Positions 1-8,709 of a DNA stretch of 64,000 nucleotides are shown here, one piece after another (position 1 is the stretch's first letter; each line of letters opens with the position of its first letter). The stretch is taken from NCBI RefSeq assembly GCF_049896245.1, contig NZ_JAFCTX010000004.1, forward strand, positions 124,001 to 188,000, written 5' to 3'. Below the pieces are notes generated by a model. It searched no databases and was not told where the DNA came from. It worked only from the letters and a program-made list of their open reading frames with translations. Source of the DNA: Cypionkella sp049896245. Its GTDB lineage: Bacteria; Pseudomonadota; Alphaproteobacteria; Rhodobacterales; Rhodobacteraceae. The position numbers and the translations under genes are program-made.

Positions 1-1898
1 AGATCATCCTCGGGCGTGGCGAGGAAAGACAGCAGTGCGGCGAGGTCTTTCACCGCAAGTTCCGCGCCGAGTTTCAGGCGGTCTGCGCCTGCAATGGGGA
101 GATTTGCTTTTTTGCAGGCGCGGATGATTTCTGAAAACAAAGCCGAGCGGCGCTGCACGAGGATCAGCACGTCGCCTGCGTGCAACGCGCGCGGGCCATC
201 ATCGGTGGGGATCTGCGTGCCTGCGTCGATCAGAGCTTTGATGTGGCGAGCAATTTTCTCAGCAAGGCGCGCGGTGTGGTGGGTTTCCGAGATCAGATCA
301 ATCGGGTCTTCCCAGTTTTCATCCTTGGGGTCTTCGGTTTTTTCCAACAGCGGCCAAAGGTCAACGCGCCCCGGTAGATCGGATTTGAAGGCGAGGTGAT
401 GGACAGAAGCGCCCATGGCTTTCGGGAAACGGTCGGCGAAAGTATCATCGGCCACGCGCAGGATCGCGGTGGAGGAGCGGAAGGAATATTCCAGATCGAG
501 GCGAACGAAGTTCTTTTGCGCGGCGCGGAATTTGGCCTGAAAGTCGTTTTGCTTTTCATCAAAAGCGGCAACGTCTGCGCCTTGGAAGGAATAGATCGAC
601 TGTTTTTTATCGCCGACGACGAACAGGGTGCGGGATTCATCGCGGGTGCCTTGGCCTGCGGTAAACTCGGCGGACAGCAGTTCGATAACGCGCCACTGAT
701 CGGGGCTGGTGTCTTGCGCCTCATCGACAAGGATATGGTCGATACCGCCATCGAGGCGGAACAGCACCCACGCGGCGACGGAAGGATCGGTCAGCAGGGC
801 CTTGGCGCGGGTGATCAGATCGTCGAAATCTAGGAAACCTCGGGCAGCTTTGGCGGAGGCGTAGAGCGGCAGGAAGACGGCGGCAAAGCGGTGCAGCACG
901 GCGGTTTTTTGGGCGGCTTGCAGGGCGATACGGCGGGGGCGGGCGGCCTCGGTGCGCAGCATCAGGGCGTCGAGGTGGGGCAGGTAGTTGCCGATCAGCT
1001 TTTGCGTCGGTTTGGTCGGTAGTGCGCCGATTTTCGCGCCGTAAGGGACTTTGGCGGTGCCGCCGTAGAGCAGGGTATTTTCCAGCGCACTGAGGGTAGC
1101 GAGGCTGGGGGCGGCCAGATCAAGTGCTGCGAGTTTGGCGGCAGTTTTGCTATCGCTGGGGCCGCCGTTTTGCAGGGCGGGCAGGATACTGGCGATCAGG
1201 GCGGATTCAATGCCAGACAGGACATCGGCCAGCAGGGTTTGCGTGGTTTCCGCGTTGGGAACGTTGAACAAATCACGGGATTGGGCCTCGGTCAGCGGTT
1301 TGGTGAAGCCTGCGCGTTTGGCCGAGACTTGCTCCATCAGCGCGGTGAAATCTTCGCCGGTATAGGCGCGGGCGACTTCGGCCATGATCTCAGGCGCGCG
1401 GAATTCGGCCATTTCCTCGATGATGTTCTCGCGCAGCAGGCGGGCGGCGCGGTCGTCAAGTTCGGTGAATTGGGGGGAAACTCCGGCTTCGAGTGGGAAG
1501 CGGCGCAGCAGGGTGGCGCAGAAGCTGTGGATGGTCTGGATGCGCAAGCCGCCGGGGGTTTCAATGGCGCGGGCAAAGAGTTGCCGGGCCTTGGAGAGGG
1601 CAACGGGGGCGTGGCGGGTGTCATCGCCTAAGTCGGCGAGGGCGCGGTGGAGGTCGGCGTCGGGCTTCATCGCCCATTCGCCCAAGCGGCGGAACAGGCG
1701 GTTCTGCATCTCTGTCGCGGCGGCTTTGGTGTAGGTGAGGCACAGGATATGCTGGGGCTCTACGCCGCGCAGCAGCAGGCGCGCCACGCGATCTGTCAAC
1801 ACGCGAGTTTTGCCGGAACCCGCGTTGGCGGAAAGCCAGACGGTATCGGCGGGGTTGGAGGCCTGAACCTGACGTTCGGAGGCGTCGTTGCGGGTCAT
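1..1898 (-). CDS. addA: Double-strand break repair helicase AddA, 5' part only
   Basis: UvrD/Rep-type helicase-nuclease subunit that works with AddB in processing DNA double-strand breaks. About 632 N-terminal codons are visible; the rest, including the expected C-terminal nuclease domain, lies beyond the left edge. Hand translation from the ATG at 1898 gives a Walker A motif (SANAGSGKTRVLTDRV) at about residues 23-38, a Walker B-type helicase motif ILVDEAQDTSPDQW near residue 394, and TLFVVGDKKQSIYSFQGA near residue 424, all typical of AddA/RecB. The start overlaps the addB stop as ATGA, so the two subunits are probably translationally coupled. No other start fits this coupling as well. Confidence 0.95.
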   Translation of the reverse strand, partial: MTRNDASERQVQASNPADTVWLSANAGSGKTRVLTDRVARLLLRGVEPQHILCLTYTKAAATEMQNRLFRRLGEWAMKPDADLHRALADLGDDTRHAPVALSKARQLFARAIETPGGLRIQTIHSFCATLLRRFPLEAGVSPQFTELDDRAARLLRENIIEEMAEFRAPEIMAEVARAYTGEDFTALMEQVSAKRAGFTKPLTEAQSRDLFNVPNAETTQTLLADVLSGIESALIASILPALQNGGPSDSKTAAKLAALDLAAPSLATLSALENTLLYGGTAKVPYGAKIGALPTKPTQKLIGNYLPHLDALMLRTEAARPRRIALQAAQKTAVLHRFAAVFLPLYASAKAARGFLDFDDLITRAKALLTDPSVAAWVLFRLDGGIDHILVDEAQDTSPDQWRVIELLSAEFTAGQGTRDESRTLFVVGDKKQSIYSFQGADVAAFDEKQNDFQAKFRAAQKNFVRLDLEYSFRSSTAILRVADDTFADRFPKAMGASVHHLAFKSDLPGRVDLWPLLEKTEDPKDENWEDPIDLISETHHTARLAEKIARHIKALIDAGTQIPTDDGPRALHAGDVLILVQRRSALFSEIIRACKKANLPIAGADRLKLGAELAVKDLAALLSFLATPEDD

Positions 1899-4855
1899 TC
1901 TGGCTCTCCTACCGGTTCGGGGCCAACCTGCTCAGGAACGGCGCGGTCGGACATTTCCCATTCGCCAAAGCGCGACAGGTGGTCGTAGTCGCCCGCATGG
2001 CGGGTCTCGAACAGGGCGCGGCGGGCGGTGTAGCCAGTGCTGCGGCGCAGGTAGCGGGTGATCAGGTTTAGCAGCTTTTCCCAATGTTCGGTGAGCAGGG
2101 CCTCGGTGATGTCGGTTTCCACCACGTCTTCGCTGGTGCCAAGGCCGATGTAGCTGATTTTCGCCACAGCAGAGGGGCCAAGATCGGCGAAACCGCCACG
2201 GTCGGCCATCACGGCGGCGAGCAGCAGTTGCTTGGCATATTGCTTTTGCTGGGTGGCTTTGGGGGCGGCTCCGGTTTTGTAATCAATCAGATGCAGGCTG
2301 CCATCGGGGAGGCGGTCAATACGGTCGGGGGTGCCGAACAGGGTGAAATCGAGGGGGTCGAGTTTGAGGGCACCTTTGGTTTCAAGTGCAAGCGGGGTGC
2401 CACTGTGCTTGGCGTCTTGGGTCAGGAAATGGTCAGCGGCGCGATCAATTTTGGCCAGCCAGAGGGCGCGGGCGGCGGGGAAGGGGGATTCTAGCAGCAG
2501 GACTTCGCGGGCGAGGGTCAGCAGGCGGGCGCGGGCCTCGGCGCGGGTTTCAGCTTCGGGACGGGTTTTGACGAAACGCTCCAGCACCTCATGCACAATG
2601 ATGCCGCGATCGCGGGCGTCGGGGGTTTGGTGCAGGGGGTCGAGTGGGTGCAAGCGCAGGATGTAGCGGGCGTAGATCGCGTAGGGGTCGCGGATCAGGC
2701 GTTCGATATTGGTCAGCGACAGTTTCGGCGGTCGGGCGGCAACGGGCGGCTGCGGGGCTGGGCGTTTGGCGGGGCGCAGGCGGGGGTCGGCGTGTTGCGC
2801 GGCGGTGGGCTGTTCTAGGGCGCGGGCTAGATTGAGCCATTGGGTGCCGCGGGCCTTCATGGCCTGCAGCGCTTCTGGCCCCCGGCGTTGCGGCAGGCCG
2901 TCCATCAGGTTCATCAGGCGGTTCAGCCAGCGGCTGGGGACGGTTTCCGCCTCGGCATTGCGGACAGCGCGCGACAGGATCACGCGGGGGGCGGCAATGG
3001 CTTGTTGGTAATCGTGGGCGGAGAGGCCGATCTGGCGTTCGGGCAGTAATAGAGCCGCTTTTTTGCGCATCGCGCGGTTAAGCCATGGGTCGGGTTCGGG
3101 AAGTTTCGGCCAAAGGCCATCGTTGAGACCGCCCAAGATCACCAGATCGGCGCCTTGGACGCGGGCCTCTAAGGTGCCCCAGATCATAATGTTGGGATGG
3201 GCTTGCACGGGTTCGCGCACCTCGCCTTTGTTGATCAGGGCCTCGAACAGATCGCGGTATTCGGTGGCGGTGAAACTGCCGCCGTGGGGGGCTTCGGCGG
3301 CGAGGATTTCCATCAGCGCAAGGGCTTCAATCCCGGCGGCTTTGTTCCACAGATCGCCGCTGCCGGAAGGATCGAGGCCGCGCGCCAAGGCTTCGGACAG
3401 GGTGCGATGTTGGGCGACGTGATCGACGAGCGTGCGGCGGGGAATTTGGTCGAGGTCTTGCAACGTGTCGGCGAGAAATTGCGCCCATGGCAGGGCGTTG
3501 TCGGTCCGCGCCGCTGCCCATTCCAACAAATCGGAGCCGGTGGGGAAGGCGGGGCCGGTTTTACGGAGCTTGAGTTCGAGGTAGCGGGTCAGCAGCAGAT
3601 GCGGGCCGCGTGCAGTGCCGGAGGCGGTCAGCGGGTGTTTCAGGATTGTGAGCAGGCTGTCGGCGGTCAGCCTTTGGCCGAGAAGTGCGGCCGCATGGCG
3701 TAGGAAGCGGCCGGGGGCGGAGAGCGCCAAGGGGCGACCTGCGGAATCGTCGGGCAGGATCGCCCAACGGTCGAGGGCGGCAGTGACTTGGCGGCTTAGG
3801 TTGCGGTCGGGCGTGATCAGCGCGGCCTTGGTGCCGGCTTCGGCGGCTTCGCGCAGGATCATCGCGATGGCAAGCGCCTCGACGCGCGGCGAGGCGGCTT
3901 CGATCAGGGTCAGGTTTTCCGTGGCGCGGGGGAGGTCGGGCAGGGCTGGCCCCTCGACCAGCCATTGATCGGTGACCGGGGCGGGGCGAAGCGACAAAGA
4001 AATCAAACGGTTGCGGTTGGGGTCAGGTGGGGCGGTGTCTCGCCATGGTTTGATATTGCTGGGCAGGATGTGCAAAAGGTCTGTCAAGTGGCGGAAGCGG
4101 TATTGCGGATGGTCCTCGGCTGTCAGAGCATCGTCCATCGCCTGCCAGACGCTGGGGGGCGTGTCAAAATCAAAGCCGGGCAGGATCAGCGCGCCTTGCG
4201 GCAGGGCCGTGACCGCTTGCATCAGCAGCGCGGTGGTGCCGCGAGAGCCGGTGGAGCCCGCGATCAGCACCGGGTTTTGCGGCGGGGCGCTTTGCCAGCG
4301 CTGGGCGAGTTGCTGCACGGCGAGGCGTTGGCGCGATTCCGCATCGGCGGCGTCGCTGAACAAGGGCGCCACGATGCGCAGGAAAGTTTGGGTTCTTTCC
4401 CAGTGTTTGGAATGGGTTGAGACATCGAGGGCGGCGATGGTTTCGGCAGAAACACCTTCGCCTTGCATCTCATCCATCAGATTGGCGAGGCTGTCGGCAA
4501 GATCGTAGAGTGCCGCGCGCGGGGCGAGATCGGGCTGGGCGTCGAGCAGTTTGGCGATCAGTTCGGCCATTTGCAGGCGGCGACGCAGCGGCGGAATGGT
4601 GGGGGCAAGCTTGAGGCTGGGGTCTTTTGCGAGATCGCTGAGCAGCAGCAGGCGCGGCAAGAAGCGCGCGCCATGGCTCGCGAACAGGTCGCGAACGCGG
4701 CGCGCCATGCGGGCGGTGTTGAGGTAAATCGTGACGCGCGCCATGGCTTGCGGCGGTTGGGCTGCCATGCGCTCGATCAGGCCCGCGACCAGTTCGGCGG
4801 GGAAATCGGTGCCGGGCGGCAGGGCGAAAATGCGGGTTGTGTCCGGGTTAAACAT
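1895..4855 (-). CDS. addB: Double-strand break repair protein AddB
   Basis: Partner of AddA in the alphaproteobacterial RecBCD-like recombination complex. The 986-residue protein has the divergent, helicase-like N-terminal region of AddB and a C-terminal PD-(D/E)XK nuclease region with GIIVHEVLERF (about residue 770) and LHLIDYKTGAAP (about 865). The ATG at 4855 (MFNPDTTRIFAL) was chosen over upstream codons of the open frame, which fall within the preceding gene; it overlaps that gene by 8 bases. I see no cysteine anywhere in the protein from this start, so the Fe-S staple known from Bacillus AddB cannot be present. Confidence 0.94.
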   Translation of the reverse strand: MFNPDTTRIFALPPGTDFPAELVAGLIERMAAQPPQAMARVTIYLNTARMARRVRDLFASHGARFLPRLLLLSDLAKDPSLKLAPTIPPLRRRLQMAELIAKLLDAQPDLAPRAALYDLADSLANLMDEMQGEGVSAETIAALDVSTHSKHWERTQTFLRIVAPLFSDAADAESRQRLAVQQLAQRWQSAPPQNPVLIAGSTGSRGTTALLMQAVTALPQGALILPGFDFDTPPSVWQAMDDALTAEDHPQYRFRHLTDLLHILPSNIKPWRDTAPPDPNRNRLISLSLRPAPVTDQWLVEGPALPDLPRATENLTLIEAASPRVEALAIAMILREAAEAGTKAALITPDRNLSRQVTAALDRWAILPDDSAGRPLALSAPGRFLRHAAALLGQRLTADSLLTILKHPLTASGTARGPHLLLTRYLELKLRKTGPAFPTGSDLLEWAAARTDNALPWAQFLADTLQDLDQIPRRTLVDHVAQHRTLSEALARGLDPSGSGDLWNKAAGIEALALMEILAAEAPHGGSFTATEYRDLFEALINKGEVREPVQAHPNIMIWGTLEARVQGADLVILGGLNDGLWPKLPEPDPWLNRAMRKKAALLLPERQIGLSAHDYQQAIAAPRVILSRAVRNAEAETVPSRWLNRLMNLMDGLPQRRGPEALQAMKARGTQWLNLARALEQPTAAQHADPRLRPAKRPAPQPPVAARPPKLSLTNIERLIRDPYAIYARYILRLHPLDPLHQTPDARDRGIIVHEVLERFVKTRPEAETRAEARARLLTLAREVLLLESPFPAARALWLAKIDRAADHFLTQDAKHSGTPLALETKGALKLDPLDFTLFGTPDRIDRLPDGSLHLIDYKTGAAPKATQQKQYAKQLLLAAVMADRGGFADLGPSAVAKISYIGLGTSEDVVETDITEALLTEHWEKLLNLITRYLRRSTGYTARRALFETRHAGDYDHLSRFGEWEMSDRAVPEQVGPEPVGEPE

Positions 4856-5531
4856 GCAAGGACTCAGCCAGCGCGATACCTTCGGGGCGGCCAACGTCGC
4901 ACCAGCCACCCTGATGGATCAGCCCGTAGGCGCGTTTGTTGGCGATGGCGATATCCCACAGGCGATTCAGGCTGAAAACAGGCTCTGATATGGCGGAAAG
5001 GGCTTGGGTTTTCAGAATTTGCGCACCGAGATAGATTGGGGCGCTGACGCCGTTTGCGCGGGAGATGTGGCCCTGGAGATCAAGCTGGAAGTCGCCATTG
5101 CCGCTGTGGCCGACGGCGGCTTCGGCAGGCAACAGCAGCAGCAGCACATCCATTTTGGCGGGGTCCCAAGCGTTCAACAGTTGGGTGAGCGGGTTTTGGC
5201 CGCTCCACACCGCATCGGTGTTCAGGGTCAGCACCGGGCCATCGCCAAGCAGCGGCAGGGCGGCCTTCAGACCGCCGCCGGTTTCGAGGATCAGGTCGCG
5301 CTCCCATGACAACAGGACATCGCGGTTTTGCAGGTGGTCGGCGATCTGACTGCCTAAGTAGTGCAAGTTGATCACGATTTTTGTGATCCCCGCTGTATCT
5401 GCAACAGCTAAGGCGTGGTCGATCAGCGGTTTTCCGGCGACGCCGATCAGCGGTTTTGGTCGATTTGCGGTCAAGGCGCCCATGCGGGTACCGAAGCCCG
5501 CGGCGAACAGCATTAACGGAAGTGGCCGCAT
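4848..5531 (-). CDS. murU: MurU-like sugar-1-phosphate nucleotidyltransferase
   Basis: Nucleotidyltransferase of 227 residues with the N-terminal nucleotide-binding loop FAAGFGTRMGALT, followed by RPKPLIGVAGKPLIDH and ILETGGGLKAALPLL. It is closest in organisation to N-acetylmuramate-1-phosphate uridylyltransferase (MurU), which works after the kinase AmgK to recycle cell-wall MurNAc to UDP-MurNAc. The kinase-like gene directly upstream supports this. The chosen ATG (5531) overlaps the end of that gene by 19 bases; an upstream in-frame start would give a non-conserved proline/arginine-rich extension. General sugar nucleotidyltransferase activity is nearly certain; the MurNAc substrate is inferred from context. 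Confidence 0.8.
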   Translation of the reverse strand: MRPLPLMLFAAGFGTRMGALTANRPKPLIGVAGKPLIDHALAVADTAGITKIVINLHYLGSQIADHLQNRDVLLSWERDLILETGGGLKAALPLLGDGPVLTLNTDAVWSGQNPLTQLLNAWDPAKMDVLLLLLPAEAAVGHSGNGDFQLDLQGHISRANGVSAPIYLGAQILKTQALSAISEPVFSLNRLWDIAIANKRAYGLIHQGGWCDVGRPEGIALAESLHV

Positions 5532-6523
5532 TGGGCACCTATTCGGGCAAGGGCTTCGGGGGTGGGTTCGGGCAGCAGGCGGGCGCATATTCTGGCGAGG
5601 GGGCTAAGTTCTGGCTCGGCGAGGTTGCGTTGCAGATGGTGCCAGACGCGGGGGATCAGCGGAATGTAGTTGGGTTTGTCGCTGTGCAGGCAGAGGCGGG
5701 CGAAAATGCCGAGGATGCGCAGGGCGCGCTGGGCACCAAGGGTGGCATAGGCGGGGCGGAAACTGTCGGCGGCGGTGCCGGTCAGGTTGCAGAACACGCC
5801 GATCATCGCGGCCTCCGTTTCACGTGAAACATCCCGGCGCGCGTCTTGCAGCAGCGAGACGAGATCGTAGCCGGGCTGACCAAGTTGTGCGAGTTGGAAA
5901 TCCAGCAAACCGACGCGGGCAAGGCCGGGTCGATCTGGCAGCCAAAGCAGGTTTTCGGCGTGAAAATCGCGCAGAATCATCACGCGCGGGCCGTCGGCGT
6001 GGCGGGATATAGCGTCGATAAGGGCATTGCGGAAATCGGTGGGGTCGGTGCGGTCGCCGGTGATTGCGAAGCGATACCAATCGAGGGCAAAACAGGCGGC
6101 CTCGGCCCAATCTTGTGCGGCCAGATTGGCCAGATTGGCGGCGGGTGGATGGCATTGAAGATGGGCAAGAACCTGTGTTGCGACCGTATAGAGACTGTTT
6201 TCAAGGGTCGGGGCGGATTTCAGAAGGGTGGCATAGATATTATCACCCAAATCCTCCAGCAGCAGAAAGCCATTTTCCAGATCCTGCGCGTAACAGTTTG
6301 GGCCAGATAGGCCGATGGCTGATAGATGTTGCGCAATCGCCAGAAATGTCGCGGTGTCGTCGCCCTTGCCCGGTGGTGCATCCATCAGCACGGCGGTTTT
6401 CGAGCCCCAACTCAGCCGGTCATAGCTGCGATCCGAAGCGTCGCCGGCCAGAAACTGACGGTCTGCATCGCCCCAGCCGGCTTTGGCAAGAAAGGCGTGC
6501 GATAAAGCAGCACGGTCGTTCAT
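5513..6523 (-). CDS. amgK: AmgK-like aminoglycoside phosphotransferase-family kinase
   Basis: Phosphotransferase of 336 residues with an APH-type fold: an N-terminal GDASDRSYDRL segment, a catalytic loop RDFHAENLLWL and the metal-binding segment VGLLDFQLAQLGQPGYDL. Its position between tsaE and a MurU-like gene matches AmgK, the anomeric MurNAc/GlcNAc kinase of the peptidoglycan recycling bypass. The ATG at 6523 overlaps the tsaE stop as ATGA; an upstream ATG at 6532 is also open but breaks this junction. The kinase fold is clear; the sugar substrate is inferred from neighbours and family knowledge. Confidence 0.8.
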   Translation of the reverse strand: MNDRAALSHAFLAKAGWGDADRQFLAGDASDRSYDRLSWGSKTAVLMDAPPGKGDDTATFLAIAQHLSAIGLSGPNCYAQDLENGFLLLEDLGDNIYATLLKSAPTLENSLYTVATQVLAHLQCHPPAANLANLAAQDWAEAACFALDWYRFAITGDRTDPTDFRNALIDAISRHADGPRVMILRDFHAENLLWLPDRPGLARVGLLDFQLAQLGQPGYDLVSLLQDARRDVSRETEAAMIGVFCNLTGTAADSFRPAYATLGAQRALRILGIFARLCLHSDKPNYIPLIPRVWHHLQRNLAEPELSPLARICARLLPEPTPEALARIGAQCGHFR

Positions 6524-6993
6524 GTCTGCCAACTTTGGGAAAATTCCATCAGCAGATCAGGGTGGTTTGGCGCGGTCAGCGTCACAGCGCGACCCTCGCC
6601 GCTGGTCGATAGCGCAATCCTAACGGCATGGGCGGGTGTCAGATGCCCCAGGCGATCCGGCCATTCAACCAGACAAATCGCTTGCGAAAACGCATCTTCC
6701 AGCCCCAGCTCAGCCACCTCATCGGGATGCGACAGGCGGTAAAGATCAGCGTGCCAGATCTCGACATCGGCGAGGTAGGTCTGCACAAGGGTAAATGTGG
6801 GCGAGGGCACATCCTCCATCCGACCCAAGCGGGCGCGGATCAAGGCGCGAGCGAGGTGGCTTTTGCCGGCACCAATCGGACCTTCCAGTAGCACAGCATC
6901 CCCCGCAACCAACCGCGAAGCCAGCCAGCGCCCAAGCTCGGCGGTGTCTTCCTCGGAGGGCAGAAGGGCGGTAACGGCATGCGGCTTTTTCAT
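6520..6993 (-). CDS. tsaE: tRNA t6A biosynthesis ATPase TsaE
   Basis: Small P-loop ATPase of 157 residues, the family's normal size, needed with TsaB, TsaC and TsaD to make threonylcarbamoyl-adenosine at position 37 of ANN-decoding tRNAs. The Walker A motif LLEGPIGAGKSHLAR lies near residues 35-50, followed by SPTFTLVQTY and WHADLYRL, which are characteristic of TsaE. tsaD lies 13 kb away on the same strand. The gene opens the tightly coupled string tsaE-amgK-murU-addB-addA, with each junction overlapping. Confidence 0.95.
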   Translation of the reverse strand: MKKPHAVTALLPSEEDTAELGRWLASRLVAGDAVLLEGPIGAGKSHLARALIRARLGRMEDVPSPTFTLVQTYLADVEIWHADLYRLSHPDEVAELGLEDAFSQAICLVEWPDRLGHLTPAHAVRIALSTSGEGRAVTLTAPNHPDLLMEFSQSWQT

Positions 6994-7037
6994 GCCGCAA
7001 GTCTACCCTGCCCACCCGCCGCTGCAAGTCGCGAAGT

Positions 7038-8606
7038 TCAGGCCCGCCGCAGGCCCGCACCTTCGGCCAATCTCGTCTGGCCTGATTCGGCGGGCGGCAT
7101 GGACCGGAAGGTGGCCAGCGTAGAGCCGCCCGCCAAAGGCGCGAATTTGCATCCGATCAGACGGCCATCCAGCAGCCGCACCTCGCCACGCCAGCTGTCA
7201 CGATCCCCAACGGTGGCCACGTATTCTTCGACTTCGGCCCAGATGGCACTGGGCGCAGATTGCACGCGCCAATGTGCCGACAGGGTGCGGACGGTATTAT
7301 CCCCCAAAGTTTCCGCCGGATCATGAGCCCAAAGTGCCGCATAGCTGTTGTTTGACATCACCAACTGCCCCGATTGCGAGAACACCGCAATCGCTTCATC
7401 CATATGGTCAATCACCGATTGGCCAAGCTCCAGATCGGCGCGATAGCGGCGGGTGCGCAGCATTTCCGACGAGATGTCTTCGATCAACAGCGCCAAAGCC
7501 CCATTCGGATGCGGTCGCCCGACCACCCTGTAGGTTTGGCCATCCGGCAGACTCCAAGTTTCGTCATAAAGCCCGGTGGCGGCGGCCTTTTCAATCTCGA
7601 CAATCTGCCGCCGCCAATCGCGGTAATCCTTCGGCTCGGGCAGCATCTTACGATCCCGCATCGCGTCTAGCACCGCCAGCAGCGAGGGGCGCAGTGAGAG
7701 GAAATCGGCGGGCAGTTGGGTCAGATCCATCAGGGCGGGTTTGAACAGTTGCAATTTGCGCTGACGGTCAAAGATCGCAAGGCCGATCGGCAGTTGCGCA
7801 AAGGTCTTGGTCAGGGTTTGCATGAAATCGCGCAGCGCAGTTTCTGCCTGCACCGCCGCATCGGCGGGAACAGCAAACATCAGATCGCCGTCAGCCTCCG
7901 CTCGGCTAGAGATATCGAACCACAGCGCGGGCTTGCCCACAGCCAACAGGCTTTGCCGCTGATCCTTGCCAGATTTCGCTGCCGCCCGGTTGAACAGCCG
8001 TGGCAGTGGCCAGCCCAACTCTTTGCCATCATCCAAAACCGCACAGGCCTGTAACAGATAGGGGCCGTTGGCCCAGACCACATCCCCCGCCACATTTTCG
8101 CGCCACAACAGCATAGGGGCGGTCGCAACTGTGTCTCGCAGCAGCGTCAGTTCATCCAACATCGCGCGCTGGGCAATCGCATCGCCGCCCGTGACATGAC
8201 CGTCTTTGCTGGCATCAATCAGGGTCAGCTTGGTCAATCCGCCCGCATGTTCTGCTCTTAAGATCAAAGGCTTGGCACTTCCCACCGAAGGCAATTCAAT
8301 CGCGCCATCATTTTGCAGCCGCTGCAACTGCGGCTCTAAATCTTCAAATCGCGCGGTCAGGAAGGCCATCAAACGGCCCCAAGCGGGCCCTTTCATCGGG
8401 CTTGTTGCCAAAAGCGCGCGGGCATTGGCCGTGCTGTCGACCATGATCTCGCCATCAAACAGAAACAGCGTCTCACTGCCGGTATCGGCGAAGATGCTGG
8501 CTTGTACCGGAAACTCGCGGGCGGGCAGCAGCCACAGCGCCAGCATACCAATACAGGCCGCCGTCAGCGAGGCTGCAACCACTGCGAGAATAAGCGGAAA
8601 AATCAT
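7038..8606 (-). CDS. Membrane-anchored PAS-domain protein without a visible output domain
   Basis: Protein of 522 residues with one N-terminal membrane segment (about residues 3-27) and at least two PAS-like regions, one around 255-375 and one from about 385 to the C-terminus. The chain stops after the last PAS-like region, and I see no histidine kinase H-box, GGDEF, EAL or HTH segment. A ribosome-binding GAGG lies 8 bases before the ATG. It sits between regB and tsaE, both on the same strand, with a 44-base gap to tsaE. A sensory role is inferred; signal and partner are unknown. Confidence 0.75.
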   Translation of the reverse strand: MIFPLILAVVAASLTAACIGMLALWLLPAREFPVQASIFADTGSETLFLFDGEIMVDSTANARALLATSPMKGPAWGRLMAFLTARFEDLEPQLQRLQNDGAIELPSVGSAKPLILRAEHAGGLTKLTLIDASKDGHVTGGDAIAQRAMLDELTLLRDTVATAPMLLWRENVAGDVVWANGPYLLQACAVLDDGKELGWPLPRLFNRAAAKSGKDQRQSLLAVGKPALWFDISSRAEADGDLMFAVPADAAVQAETALRDFMQTLTKTFAQLPIGLAIFDRQRKLQLFKPALMDLTQLPADFLSLRPSLLAVLDAMRDRKMLPEPKDYRDWRRQIVEIEKAAATGLYDETWSLPDGQTYRVVGRPHPNGALALLIEDISSEMLRTRRYRADLELGQSVIDHMDEAIAVFSQSGQLVMSNNSYAALWAHDPAETLGDNTVRTLSAHWRVQSAPSAIWAEVEEYVATVGDRDSWRGEVRLLDGRLIGCKFAPLAGGSTLATFRSMPPAESGQTRLAEGAGLRRA

Positions 8607-8709
8607 CCGAATGCCTCATCTGAATGGGAGGGCCCCATGTTTTAATCAACCTAAGGAATAGATCGTTAACAGGTGGTTAAGGATGTGGCGGGGGGCGGGC
8701 TTTTGTGTG

